Numbered from the stretch's first letter, positions 1 to 11,762 are shown. The stretch: DNA of 64,000 nucleotides from Diadema setosum (GCA_033980235.1 CM067070.1:7332195-7396194), one strand, 5' to 3'. A program made the numbers and translations. Notes: a model not told the origin generated them from the letters alone.

Positions 1-425
1 CTACAGTGTATGATGTCACATGCGTAGAACGATATAAGGATAATATAAAGAGAATTATACAAAATTTTGCTTTGGGAACAAAAAAAAAAAAAATCACAAT
101 TCCTTGACTTGTCACTGACGTATGTTAAGGGTATTATTATTCCCCTGCATGTTTTCTGAAAGAGTCAAGTCAATAGTTCTTTCATTATGTAAAAAAAAAA
201 AATGAAAATATGTTGATTTTCATTGTATTTTCTATGTATCGCTCTACACACTTGGCATCAGTTGAGCTGTAGAGTAGTCTTCTCATCCAGCAGTAACTGA
301 GCAGAAACCTCAAACATTCGTAACTTTTGAATGGACTGTCCGATTTTCCTCAACCTGTCACCCATGTGTTATACTAGTAGTGCTAAATTCACTCATTCAC
401 ATTTTTAGGAAGGTGAGCTTGTCCT
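1..425. repeat. F4 palindromic MITE (right part, cut by window edge)
   Basis: The window opens inside a palindromic element of the family seen whole at 11763-12322. The shared text includes the TATGATGTCACATGCGTA stretch, CTTCTCATCCAGC, AACTTTTGAATGGAC and the terminal ACTTGTCCT followed by TTAA at 426-429. The left half lies outside the window. No coding capacity. TTAA next to a terminus reading AGGAC on the other strand suggests a TTAA-targeting (piggyBac- or Kolobok-like) non-autonomous family; the superfamily is inference. Confidence 0.75.
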
Positions 426-439
426 TTAAAATTAATGGG

Positions 440-467
440 GTGTGTGTGTGTGTGTGTGTGTGTGTGT
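440..467. repeat. (GT)n microsatellite
   Basis: About 14 uninterrupted GT units. Just downstream (about 470-523), sequence matching 34535-34577 marks the left-most recognisable point of the segmental duplication. Confidence 0.9.
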
Positions 468-1259
468 TTCACAGGTCTTTTCGTCCGCCAAGATGCACAA
501 TGACAAAGACATCGTTTTGCACTTAAAGGGATGGTACAGTAATGGTGGAGATGAGAATAATTATTGGGCATTTAACTTTTTTACGAGATACCAAGAAATC
601 ACGTATGATATAGTACAGAGCATACCATTTTAGGAGGAATTCAAAGTTATTTTGATGAAATTCGGGTTTGGAATTACTGAAACATCCAAAAACAAAGTAA
701 AACAAAGCTCTCGTAATAAAGTGTGGGTCCCACGCATTATTAGAATTGCTCTTTTTTTGCTATCTCAGCCATTTCAAAACCAATTTTCATCAAATAAACG
801 TTGAACTCCTCATAAAATTACGTGCTCTTTTATATTTCACATGAGGTCTCTCATTATCTCACCATAAGAAAAAAAAAAATGTTAGAAACCTGAAATTAGG
901 TCTCAACCAACACACTAAGAAATCAGGGTTCAAAATTGAACCTCTAGGCGTGATGCAATAGCAGCACCCCTTTTCCCTCAAAATTTGAACCCCTGTCTAG
1001 GGTTCAATTTTGAACCCCATAAAAATGAACCCTTTTCCCTCAAAATTTGAACCCCTGTCTAGGGTTCAATTTTGAATTCCATAAAAATGAACCCTCTGAG
1101 TTCAAAACTGAACGTCAAGGTTTATTTTTTGCACCCAGGCAGGTTAAAAATTGAACCTCTGAAGGATACATTGTTTAACCTCAAGGTTGTAAAAAGGTTC
1201 ATTCTTCCACCCAAAAGGGTTAATTCTTGAACTTTTCAGATATCAAAATTGAACCCTTT

Positions 1260-3250
1260 GCGGTGCATGTACGCTCCCTGGTTTTTATTTTTCCTCCTTA
1301 ATGGGTTACATATATATATATATATATATACATATAATACATGTATTAAATAGACATATATATAATATACAATATTACATACAATATTATATATATTATA
1401 TATCCTGCTGAAATAATGGAGATGTTCAAGCTTAAAGTACAGCACAGTGTTCACAGTTGTTCAATCAAACACATACTCCTTAGCAATGCCAACACATACT
1501 CCTTAACAATGCCACCACCAATTCATTGTACATGCTGCTCATACTTCATGTTTGGCACACACTTTGTACAGAGAAATTAAAACATCTCTGCATCACAGAT
1601 GATTACATTTCATGTTTGTTTAATAAAGTCTTGGGATGATCAAAAACGAGGAAAATTAAATAAAGAGAAAATCCCCATTTTCGTACATTATCTAAGTACA
1701 GTTCATCATTTGGTACATACAAACTTGTCACTTTCATTTGTCAAGATGGATGCATTTCTGCATTCACACAAAAATGCACATGTATTGATTTTAAAGGCTA
1801 GGTTTTTATCATTCAAAACAAAGATTAAGTCAAATCAAGTTTTTGCATTATAATGTAATACATGTACAATAGAAAAAGTTAAATACAATACATGTACATA
1901 GCATATACTCATACAGTAATGAAATACAATGTATATTCAAATTTTGTAAATAAGGGAAAACAATATTCCCTGATGAAAAAAGAAATGTATCAAAGGTCTG
2001 TCATTATATTATCATTACATCATTTTATTTCCCTATAAGAATTTCTTTATGACAAAAAATAAACATAAAAATCTCCCCCAAGCAGAAGAAAAAAATGAAA
2101 CATTTGCAATTTATGTGCGTTGTGCAAAAAGTACACTTTTATCATCTAAAGAAATCAGAGCTGTTAATTCCAGATGTTGCATGTGCAAGCAGTTACAACA
2201 CAGTGAATTCAGGTAAAACAAATAAAACAGTCGAATAAAAAGTATACATGTACATTACAAAACCTTCATGGTTAGTTTCCACATGCATAGAAGGAAACAA
2301 AATGGCCACAATACTTTCCAGCTACATGTCTATGCAAATGAATGAAAATACTTCATAAATTAAAGATTATCTAGAAACCTTCAAAAAAGATAAAGATCAT
2401 TAACAAGTAATCAAAGCACAGTACACAAATATTAGTAGGATTTCCGTGAACACATCTTTACATGGCTAATGTTTACATACAATAATTGTAAAGGTTAGTA
2501 TCCTCACCTGTTACATAACAGATGGAAAAGAAGGATACCAAGTTTGCTGAAACTGCAATAAAATATATAATTAACACCACTAATACACACACACATGCAA
2601 ATTGTGACAAGCAAAAAAGGAAAAAGGACCCCCCTCCCTCCTTCCTCTAACAGCATCCAATTAACCAAAAGTATGGGGATATGTCTATTCCATCGATATA
2701 GGGATGGCATTTGTAACTAGAATCACATTGTATATAGTACGAGATATGATAGAAGACAGAGGAACACTCAGAGATAATAGTACGATAGCATAGGCAGGAT
2801 AGGAGAGGCATAAAACAGGAAGGTACAGGAATTGTCCAGCTTTATACAGAAAGCTTGAATGATACCACTGTACTACAGTGTAATTCTCAGTGCTGGCTCA
2901 AGGCTAAAATTCATCTTCCATCCAAAACATCAAAATGCAGCTTATATTCATAAGCGAGAATGACAAGAAAACCAAACTACTCTATTATAGCTGCAAGAAT
3001 TTTTATAACAACCTCGAGGATGATAGTACTGTACAAAGTGTCAGCATACAAAACAATACATTTTTTTTTTTTTAGTGTTTTAGTCATTTAGGCAGAGGAT
3101 GATACACAATGCAAAGCAGATACAAGTATTAACTCATCATCATACAAGTAGCCACAGGGTGGTAAATCTACAGGGATTTCTTTAAAATCATTCCATGAAG
3201 TGTTCTTCACAATATTACCTGCCAGTATTCTACATTGATTTTATGAAAAC
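1260..3250 (-). other. AT-rich non-coding interior, possible 3' UTR of the minus-strand unit
   Basis: No ORF above about 84 codons, no strong internal repetition except an (AT)n tract near 1310-1400. The sequence lies downstream of the candidate last exon on the minus strand and could be its long 3' UTR. Nothing else is supported. Confidence 0.3.
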
Positions 3251-6240
3251 TGTTTCAGACTGTAGTTGATTGCCCTGGACAAAGGTTTCATCATGGATGC
3301 ATCTGTAGAACTGAGTGAAGTGGTAGCGATTCATTCCACGAAGACAGCTGAAGAAGGTGCCTCAGTCATGCAGAATACCTGGGGGAAAACAACAACAACA
3401 ACAAAAGTGTTACACTCTCCTCTGTATAGTGATACAAAAATGTACAATATATCATACATTTATTGAGAAGATTAATTTCTGGGAAGAAGGAAAACACCAA
3501 ATTGAACATTTCTATGGGTTGCACTTTCCTGACAAATCACAAGCACAACACACTCTACACACCCTCTTAAGCTTAAATTTGATTGTAGGGTAACAATCTC
3601 AAAACAATGCTATACTACATGTACAATTTAATTCTAGAACTTTAATAGACCATACACTCTACACTGAAAATTTGAAAATGTTCTGCCATCTGGATGAAAT
3701 ATATGCCAATGAAGAACAGGTGAAGTCAAAATTACTTGTGGGGGCCATCAACCCTCTCCATGAAAAAGGCCATACTGATCATGTACAGAGTTTTCACATT
3801 CAATGCAAAAATGCAGATTAACCTTGAACTGGGAACAACTGTTGATTGAGAGAAGAGAGATGACCAGTCCAGTCGTATACTGGGACAAATGTCTTGTCCA
3901 GGATCATCCTCCTTTTATGTTGATGCAGTGACTGCATCAGCAATTCGGTACAGCGTATTTGGCCCAGTATACACTGGACTCCTGTTATAATGAGGTCCTC
4001 AGGGCCTACAGTTTTCTTTCGTTTTATCAAAGTTTTGTTACAACCAAACAAGTAAACAATAGAGCAACAAATGTAGAGCCAATAACATTATGGCCTCAAT
4101 TTCAATTTTGTTGTAACGTTATTTATTAGAACATGAGTGCACTGTGTGTATGTATAAAGATTGATGCATTAAAGAGTTCCATAAATAATACATCTGAACA
4201 TACAATGCACAAAACAAAATGAGGCACAGCAGTTTCGTGATCAACTCACAGTATTGTTCTTTGGCAGATCCATTACAGGTCAGTTGCAGGTTAGGTGGCA
4301 GCGACATATGGCAGCAGACCTTTCTGGACTTTGCGAAATGTTGGCAAGGTTTATTTCTTCCTTGGCGTTGTAGTGTTGCGATTCCTGCGTTAAATCTATT
4401 AAGTACAAAAGTAAACCAAATACATGTTATGTCATCTTTGATAATCCAACTAAAAAACAACAGTAATGTAGAGCTGTGCAAGAAAGAATTGGATGCTATA
4501 CATATGGCCACAGGAACCAGGGGGACTCGGGCCCCTACTTTTTCGGCACCATACAAAGGAAAACATTATAAGGTGTCCCCACTTCGGGTCCCAATCCCCC
4601 CCCCCCAACTTTCTTTACCCGAAAGTGTGTAAGTGGCACTAGAAAGAAATACATGTAGATAAAAACCTCGAAGTGTGAGCACCATAAGGATCTGTTTTTG
4701 CGCTGAATACTTTTTTGTTTTGTTTTGTTGGTGTTTTTTTTTTTTTTTTTTGCTTGTAAGCTGAAACCTGGAAGTGGCACCAGAAGTTGCATTCGCGGCC
4801 TTTTTTTTTTTTTTTTTGCTTGTTAGCTCATGAAACTAGGAAGTCCCCCCCCCCCCTTTTGAAAACCTTCCGCCAACAGTGATACGAAGACTCTGCATGG
4901 CATACTGCAATTAATCTTACAAGATTAACCATTCCATCTTTGCAACTCTTACAGATAATTAATGCTGCATTTGCAACATTCATAAGAAAACAGTTTTTAT
5001 ATCAAAGGGAGCAAATGTGCATTTTCCTGGCCTGCAGAGAAAACTCACCTTTGCCTTGGTGTCACAAGTAGAGAAGAAGCTTTGACATCAGGTTTCATAC
5101 CGAGAATACTCCCAGGGAGTAGGATGCAATTCAGCGCAGCATAGTCCATAATGAAACAAACAACATCCTTCATTTGCTGTAAGGACAAGGATGCTTCAAA
5201 CACCTTTGACCTGAAGAAAGAAAGAAAGGGGAAAAAGAAAGAAACTTGCAATGACAACCAAGAAATTTGAATTTATATTGAACTGTTCATGTGCAGTAGG
5301 CCCTATAACAAATCTGCAGGTAACAGTGCCGTCAATGCAATACAAAGCACAAGGGTCTGAGTAACGTACATTTGTTGTACCAATTGTAACCTCAAATTTA
5401 CCACTACACTGTACAACCAAACCCAAGTAAGAAGGAATTTCTTTCACACTGATGATTACTAGCTGTACCTCCTCTGCCTTAGTACAGTTTGATGCACATT
5501 CTCTCATTCAGTGTTACAATTACCGGTATCCCTCCGTATCATGTCACCGCGGACCGCGACTCTCACACAGCTTATCATGCAGACTGTATCAGGGTACAGG
5601 GGCATGCAGATATATGACTAGTGACAGTGCGCGATCGAGTCTTAGTCCCATACACAATTGTGGGAGCCCGAACGCTTCGAGTTCGGGCAGGTCGCAACAG
5701 TTAGCTTACTGACTCTGTAGACTGTACAGTAAGTCATTCTCGACTGTCTCATAAGCACATGCAATAGAAGACAAAACAGTATCACAAATCACTATACATT
5801 AAACTACCATTAGATTAAACAATGCAAACTGGTTTGCCTTATTTCTTGTCGATCCCTAAATGGCAGTAGTATAGTAACCGTAAAAAGGCCCGTATTACTC
5901 CCCATTAGCGCATTAGGTCATGTGATTTTACATACAGTGTATTAATACACGCGTGAACGTGGTAACAAAGAACGGCACGACAAACGACTGAAATTATTAC
6001 CGAAGAAATGAAAGATCTAGCCGCACAGAAGCGCAACCCAAATAAGTCATGATTTGTGATCATTTACTCACCTTAATCTTGTATAAATCAGCAAGTCTTG
6101 CAACGAGAAAGCCCCGCTTCAATGCAATTGCATGGGAGTTCTAGAACGAATGGAAGTGAACTGTCGCGACGCTTTGCTTTGTGACACGTATACACATACC
6201 TAGCTCGCTGTATGCGGTGGCGATGCGAGCTTACAAAAAA
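3250..6240 (-). other. Candidate spliced transcription unit inside the 5.7-kb element
   Basis: On the minus strand I see exon-like segments with good splice signals. Exon 1 ends at 6072 with AAG|GTGAGT. A second exon (5210-5049) has a pyrimidine tract and CAG acceptor and a GTGAGT donor. A third (4384-4250) has an ACGCAG acceptor and GTGAGT donor. A last exon starts at 3378 after CCCCCAG. Exon 5210-5049 is open and reads VFEASLSLQQMKDVVCFIMD, then an LLPG motif. That resembles uncharacterised transposon-associated proteins I recall with an LPGR-x-PG motif; this is unverified. Exon 4384-4250 is open in one frame and ends five codons into the last exon. Phases between 5049 and 4384 do not match, so either an exon is missed or the unit is decayed or non-coding. 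It could be a host gene fragment, a transposase remnant or a lncRNA. Confidence 0.35.
3960..4110. repeat. Possible degenerate pogo/Tc1-like TIR remnant
   Basis: Contains words such as CTCCTGTTATAATGAGG and GTTACAACCAAAC that recall the TTATAACG-type ends at 43897-44092. Boundaries are unclear. Confidence 0.25.
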
Positions 6241-6277
6241 ACGGAGCCTCGATCGTCTTCTCTGATGTGATCGGTTA

Positions 6278-6285
6278 ACTTCCGG
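6278..6285 (-). promoter_or_regulatory. ETS-type core in CpG-rich promoter-like segment
   Basis: The minus strand reads CCGGAAGT, the consensus ETS/GABP core of many housekeeping promoters. It lies in a CpG-rich stretch (about 6130-6330) just upstream of candidate exon 1, which has its GTGAGT donor at 6071. CpG density stands out against the AT-rich surroundings. No TATA box is evident. Confidence 0.4.
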
Positions 6286-6999
6286 GATTGGCGTGTTAGT
6301 CTTTGCTCACGTACTGTTTATGAAACTGGCACGAACAAAAAATGCTATATCATTTTATCAAACACCAACAAACATCTTTATATTGATTGATTGCAATCTT
6401 AAAGATGAACATCATCCACAATTCAAATCACTACTGATACTGCATTACAAATCCTAACATGTTTTAACGCAACAGTATGATCTAGATTTTTGTAGCAGAC
6501 TAACTCTTCTATTTGGAGGTTCAAAAATTTATCTTTCTCAAAAGTGAACCCCTTTCGGAGTAAATAGCACCCATAGAAGTTAAATATTCAACCCTAGTCC
6601 ACGCAAGGGTGCATTGGGTCAAACTCAACCCCAAATTGAACCCTGATTTCTTAGTGTGAAAACTATACGAACCCTTTAAATGCAGCCTCAAAAGGAAACG
6701 AGTGAGAGAATTTGGTAGGGCGTGGGGAAATAGCTCTTGTTTCTGTCAAAAATTGACTAAAATGAATGGGTGGCTTATCTTCAGGTGTTAATAATACGGA
6801 AGATGTTCATCATCCTGGTAGAAACTGAAGGAAATAGAGCTGATCTTTTGTCCCACGAAGCGAGGTAAACACGAAAGAATGAAAGTCTTCCATACAAAGT
6901 TCTCTGTGCTGGAAGTAATAACAAGAAAAAGTTCAATTGGCATCAAACTTAACTTGTATAATGTCAGGTCTTCCATTAACAGAGTTCTCCGAATTTCAG

Positions 7000-7735
7000 C
7001 TCATCGAGCTTTGAACATCGCCCTCGCTGAAAGGACCCGTGTAATCTTCGCCTTTCGCTGTGAATTATTAGGCCAAGGAAGATGTGGCATAGATCTTATT
7101 TCTTTGGAGAATATGACGTTTCTGGAAGAATTTGTCCAGGTCCCGATACAGTTTGGAAGCATTTCGGTGGATGATACAGAAGGGTAGGTTCTATTTATCT
7201 TCTTCACACCTGACGAATAAAGAAAAGGAAATAACCCAGAAAAAAAAATCCACATCTCTTTATGAAATACCCCCCACACACACACGCGCGAACGAATTAA
7301 CAAACACGCGTAAATCGCCCACACGCATACACTTATTCAAATAGGCTATGGTGTGCATACTTTTATGCATGCATAAACTTTTTAACCTTTGCCTTGTGTA
7401 ACAGTAATTTAGTCCTACAATATAATCACAAGTTGTAAGTTGTTTTCACTTATTCAAGTTGCACGAGCATCGCTTTGGATGAGATATTTTAATTTTTAGT
7501 ACCCATTAAGATTATGATTTTATGATTTGAAATTAAAGAATATTTCATTTCACTTTCGTGTATTGTGATTTGTACCAAGAAACTTATCTGTTATATTAAA
7601 AGAACAAGGTGTTCTGTATCCAGGGTAGCCTCTTCAGTGTTGACACTGCTCTACCATAGGGCCTTTCCATTATTATCATCCTAACATAGGGCCTTTCCAT
7701 TATTATCATCGGGGTTGATGGAGATGGGGGCACAC

Positions 7736-7789
<54 letters not shown>

Positions 7790-10700
7790 CAAGTGGGCGG
7801 AGCTTGTTTGTGCATGACTGGCTGGCTGTATAGTTTGGGTACCGCGGGTCTAGGAGAGTGTTTTGTTTCAGGGTTGGCAGGGATGAAAGCACGCAGCTGA
7901 GAGAATGTTGTACGTGTACCTCTATGGTTGCGCTGTAGACATAGCACATGCACACGCATACACACACACATACACACACACACATGCGTGCATGCAAATA
8001 TACTTTACATGTACATAACTCTGTGTCAAAAAAAAAAATCGACTCTCGCGAAAGTCGCATTCTTTTTTCCTTTACAGTCGAGAGCTTCGACTCGTGCGAG
8101 GTTTACTGTATATGCAACATTTGCTATAGCCTGTAGCTCGTCACATATTTTTGTACTCATTGTTGCCTCTCTGTACAACTCCCTTTGAGGAATACTTAGT
8201 ATTTCATTTCAATGTTGTCATGGGAACTATTATCATGTTTTCGTTGTATTTTTGTGTTTGTGTTTGTGATGTAATGTATTTTGTAAGGCAGCTCACCACA
8301 AGCTTTGCTTTTTTGAGGTTCTGCCTTCCTGTACAATAATTTCATGCATGTGATTTCCTACGTGAAAAAAGATGGAAAATAAATGTTATACAAACTTGAA
8401 CTTGAACTTGAACGTGTGGCCAAGTACCGATTTTATACACCTAGGTCGCGAGGGATATTGTGGGTTAAAAAAAAAAGAAATTAAAAAATCTATGAATTCT
8501 ATATGTCTCTTTGTTTGTCTTCTCGAATATGAATTCGCATCTAATGCGATAATGCTGATTTATGCCTTTAAATCCTGATTCAGGTACCTTTATTGGTATG
8601 CAGAGGGAAATATATACCGCAAAACATTCAAGGGTTTAAGGAACCAAAAGGAGGTCTTTGCTTATGACGAGAAGGACTTTTCCGGGATATTCGAAATCGC
8701 AGGTATGCGCATGTAGATGTCTTCAATTTATATCTATATTCACTATCTTTTCACAGTTATAACATGACCGGCTTTATCTCTGAAAGCAGAGTGTGTGGTT
8801 TTACGTTAACAATGTGATATTTTCTTCTCGCATCACTCTCAGAAGCGAATCCCTTCCCGTACCCACTCAGGTGGTCAACCATATCATACACATATTATGT
8901 CCCTTCAAGAATCTCTTAGATATCCCATTCAAAAGGATGGTAGAATATTTGTGGAGATGAGGATTGAGCTTTTAACTTTTTGCGAGATACCAAGGAGCCA
9001 CTTATGAAGTGCTAAAGAGCACACCATTAAGAGGGATTTAAAGGGGAAGGCTAGTAACTGATCAGTGGGAATCGGTGGAAATGCTGGGAGATGATTGTTC
9101 CAATCCTTATGGGATTCATTCAAGAGTTCATTGTATATCTGTTGTTGTGTGAAAATGATTTGCTTCAGAACGGTCTCATATTCAAGTAATGTGCAGATTA
9201 ATGCTCCGTCACTGACCAGGGACGCTAACCTGGAAGCTTTAAACTGCACATTACTTGAATATGAGACCATTCTGAAGCAAATAATTTTCACACAACAATA
9301 GATATACAATGAACTCTTGAATGAATCCCATAAGAATTGGAACAATCATCTCCCAGCATTTCCACTGATTCCCACTGATCAGTTACTAGCCTTCCCCTTT
9401 AAGTTCATTTGATGAAAATCAGTTTTGAAATGACTCAAGTATCAAAAAACAAAGTAAAGCAAAGCTATCCTAATAAAAGATGGGTCCCACCTTTTATTAG
9501 GATCGCTTTATTTAGATATCTCAACCGATTCAAAAAAAAAAATTATCATAAAATAAACATAGACTTCTTCTTGGAATTACATGCTCTTTCATATTCTATA
9601 AAGGTTTCTCATTATATCACCCCCCCAAAAAAAAGAAAGAAAGAAAGATAAAACTTGTTGTCAGTGACAACTGCCACATTTCTGTGACAAATTTGCTCTT
9701 CGCCAATGAGATGCAAGGATTTCAGTAGCTTATAACAACTATTGCGATTTGTCACTGATAACAAGTTTTATGAAACGGGGACCTGGGCCCCATTTCAGCC
9801 AAAACTGGGTCTCAACAGAAACTGTACCCTCCCTGGATGGAAATGGGTAAGGATTTTGACCCCGGGCCTCATCAAGGGCATTTGGAAGGGAAGCTATCAA
9901 AATTACACCCTATCAAAGGCTTTTAGAAGAGAAGCCAGCAAATCTATCCGTTTGAATAGGTTTCTTGGAATGGAACCTATAAAGCAAAGCAGCGTGAAAC
10001 AGCAGCCTATACATTTATGTACGTGCAGGGCAGGCGGCAAAATGTACTGCGAAAAGAAGGCCACCACGGCATGTTTTGCAGCTGCATAACATAAATAGTA
10101 AGCACATATGGGAGAATCGGGGCAACATCAAAGGGCCCCACCAGCCCCATTTGAACTTATTCTTGAACTTATTCTCATTAACTTATAATTATTAGATTTG
10201 AACGTATTCCTCTTATGAACCCTATTTCAGGATTATCAGGATTTGAAAATTCAACGTAATTGAAAAACATATAGGGTAAAATGGTGAAGACCCCCTATTA
10301 TATTTTCGATTCTTTTTCTTCGAATTGAGCCTATCAAAATATATGCCACTTGTTAGTATTTGTTTTGTTTTTCTCAGAAGAAAAAAAAATCTGGAAAGGG
10401 CATGCATTATGTACAGATATGATCGCCTAAGTTGGGATGACTGGGGGAAATCAGCAGTATGCTCGTATTTGTACGTATACTTTTCGTTCTGTCTGCTGAA
10501 TTAGATGGAAAAAGTTGGTGTCATCAATCCTTTGGACTTCTTTTTTAAGATGCTATGAAGGGATGGTTCAGTATTGTTTAAGGTGGAAATTCAGCCTTTA
10601 ACTTTTTTCGAGATACTTAGAAACCACTTTAGAAACAGTTAAAAAGCATTGAATTCCCAAAGGAGTTTTGAATTCATTTGAATGAATATCGCTTTTGAAA

Positions 10701-11745
10701 TGGCTTAAATATCAAGAATAACGCAAAGCAAAGCGCTCTTTGTAAAAAGTGGGTCCCACCTTCTATTAGGATCACTCTGTTTTGAATGTCTCAGCTATTT
10801 AAACCAATTTTTGTCAAATAAACTTTAAATTCCTCTTTTGATTTTTTGTGCTCTTTAATATTTCATAAGAAGTTTCTCATTATCCAAATAAAAAAAGAAA
10901 TCGTCGTCAAAAAAACTGTGGAAACCTCAATCCCCGTCTCAACTGAAACTACACCATCCTTTTAAACACTTGAAGGCTCAGTTGGCTCAGTCGATAGCGC
11001 GTCTGCCTCTAGATCACGCGACCCGGGTTCGAACCCGAGTCTGGACTGAGCAATGTTGTGTGTAAGCATACCGTCCCCTCTAGCAAGAGGCAAAACACTC
11101 TGTCCCTCGGACAGGACATAAAATGGAGGTCCCGTGTGTGAGAGAGTAACAACTCATGCACGTAAAAGATCCCGCTTCATTCATTCATCGCAAAGAGCAG
11201 GGTGTTTAACCCGGTGAAGTGGTCCCGCAACTCACATCCAACTGGACCCCATGGAAGACCAGCTAAACGTAGCTGAATACGGGCTATCCAGCCATCTTCT
11301 CAGATGGAAATGAACAAACAAACAAACAAACAAACAAACAAACAAGGGACATTGTAATTAAGTTAGACATTTCAAAATCATTCATTATTCCACAATATTA
11401 TTCGTATCCATAATGTTCACTCTAATTAATATGCATTCTAATCATTTTTCCTCCTCTTCCTCTTTAACAGGACGCTTTCTCATCAGTGCTGTTGACCAGA
11501 AGGCGTTGTTTTACACCGTTTTAACAAATTCGACGGCTTCTGACGCCAGTTGGCAGGCTATCCCGCTAGGTCGTAGTATTAGGGACATCGATCTTTTTGT
11601 CGCATCAGGTGAAACCATCTACGTTCTTATACATCAGAAACTGTTTGTCATCCCACATCTCACCCACCAGAACATTTCTTACAGTGTGCATTTTGTGTCA
11701 GAGGAAACAATGTCATCCATGGCCATTCTTCCCCCGCCAATGTGA
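7000..11745 (+). CDS. Gene A: YWTD-type propeller protein, last three exons (5' part outside window)
   Basis: Three exons paralogous to exons 5-7 of gene B: 7000-7183 (acceptor TTTCAG, donor GTAGGT), 8584-8702 (acceptor CAG, donor GTATGC) and 11471-11745 ending in TGA. Phases 1-2-1 match gene B exactly. The spliced tail is 192 codons before the stop, including GYLYWYAEGNIYRKTF, a YWTD-like repeat as in LDL-receptor class B propellers, and a C-terminal blade ending ILPPPM. Exon 5 is three codons longer than in gene B, exon 6 five longer and exon 7 three longer, all in frame, so the reading frame looks constrained. Exons 1-4 are not seen and should lie left of the window. Two introns are swollen by MITEs and a SINE. 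A F4 MITE sits 17 bp after the stop. The protein is probably secreted by analogy with gene B. Function unknown. Confidence 0.7.
7730..7990. repeat. (CA)n microsatellites in gene A intron
   Basis: Two CA-rich tracts, 7732-7787 and about 7948-7986, separated by unique DNA. A short direct repeat TAGGGCCTTTCCATTATTAT (7658 and 7687) precedes the first. Confidence 0.85.
8140..8415 (+). repeat. Probable LINE 3' end with (TTGAAC)n tail
   Basis: T-rich sequence ending in GGAAAATAAATGTTATACAA and then ACTTGAACTTGAACTTGAAC. AT-rich 3' UTR followed by a 5-6-bp microsatellite tail is typical of CR1/L2-type LINE 3' ends. No RT coding sequence is present. Confidence 0.4.
9042..9398. mobile_element. F2 palindromic MITE with TTAA target duplication
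   Basis: A near-perfect 357-bp palindrome: AGGGGAAGGCTAGTAACTG at the left, its complement at the right, arms about 165 bp, short central spacer. Flanked on both sides by TTAA (9038-9041 and 9399-9402) where the host F1 element normally has one TTAA, so the target duplication is directly visible. A second copy is at 47080-47435. Non-coding. Confidence 0.88.
9650..9771. mobile_element. Small TIR element nested in F1
   Basis: AAAACTTGTTGTCAGTGACA at the left mirrors TGTCACTGATAACAAGTTTT at the right, about 120 bp in all, interrupting an F1 copy. Non-coding. Confidence 0.6.
9831..10555. other. Intronic sequence, no feature recognised
   Basis: Part of the gene A intron. One 115-codon open frame (9742-10089) runs through the end of the F1 copy and has no recognisable protein character. 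Confidence 0.5.
10556..10961. repeat. F1 MITE copy
   Basis: Begins near GGGATGGTTCAGTATTG and ends ACTACACCATCCT next to TTAA (10962-10965). Internal GTGGGTCCCACC word and TCTCATTATC tail as in the other F1 copies. Confidence 0.75.
10972..11344 (+). mobile_element. tRNA-derived SINE
   Basis: The 5' head resembles a tRNA gene, with an A-box-like TGGCTCAGTCGATAGCGCG and a B box GGTTCGAACCC. A roughly 280-bp body follows (TGTTGTGTGTAAGCATACCG, CATGCACGTAAAAGATCCCG, CCAGCCATCTTCTCAGATGG). It ends in a (CAAA)n tail. Five copies or parts occur in the window. This one lies in the gene A intron before the last exon. Confidence 0.88.
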
Positions 11746-11762
11746 TGTAAAGAACAGCTTAA

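Larger units (their letters stand above)
911..6658. mobile_element. 5.7-kb inverted-repeat element with TTGAACC subterminal repeats and internal cargo
   Basis: Termini are inverted: CACACTAAGAAATCAGGGTT at 911 and its complement AACCCTGATTTCTTAGTGTG ending at 6658. Both subterminal zones (911-1260 and 6510-6655) are packed with short inverted words GGTTCAA/TTGAACC. The host F1 MITE shows four A at the target and six after insertion, consistent with a 2-bp AA duplication. The interior (1260-6500) is unlike the ends and holds a candidate spliced minus-strand unit with a CpG-rich promoter, plus non-repetitive AT-rich sequence. I see no recognisable transposase, so whether this is an autonomous transposon or a foldback element carrying captured DNA is open. 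Any role for the CAC terminus is inference. Confidence 0.65.
527..6675. repeat. F1 MITE split by a 5.7-kb insertion
   Basis: The F1 element starts AGGGATGGTACAGT after TTAA (523-526) and ends ACTATACGAACCCT before TTAA (6676-6679), so it has inverted termini and a TTAA target duplication. F1 sequence runs 527-910, is interrupted by 911-6658, and resumes at 6659. The copy at 21224-21611 shows the uninterrupted join (CTCAACCAAAACTATACG), which fixes the insertion point. Non-coding. Confidence 0.8.
8933..9830. repeat. F1 MITE copy with two nested insertions
   Basis: F1 sequence (AGGATGGTAGAA, GCGAGATACCAAGG, GTGGGTCCCACC region, then GTCTCAACAGAAACTGTACCCT) is interrupted at 9042-9398 by an F2 palindrome and at about 9650-9771 by a small inverted-repeat element. 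It lies in the gene A intron between the second and third exons seen. Confidence 0.75.

Noticed and set aside
4119..4556. 145-codon minus ORF as one gene
   Set aside because: Only the part between the acceptor at 4385 and the donor at 4249 has exon-like signals; the rest is intron-like and T-rich.
7596..8060. 154-codon minus-strand ORF
   Set aside because: It is mostly Cys-Val from a (CA)n tract inside an intron.
9095..9345. Opposing ORFs with nearly the same protein on both strands
   Set aside because: Consequence of the near-perfect F2 palindrome, not coding.
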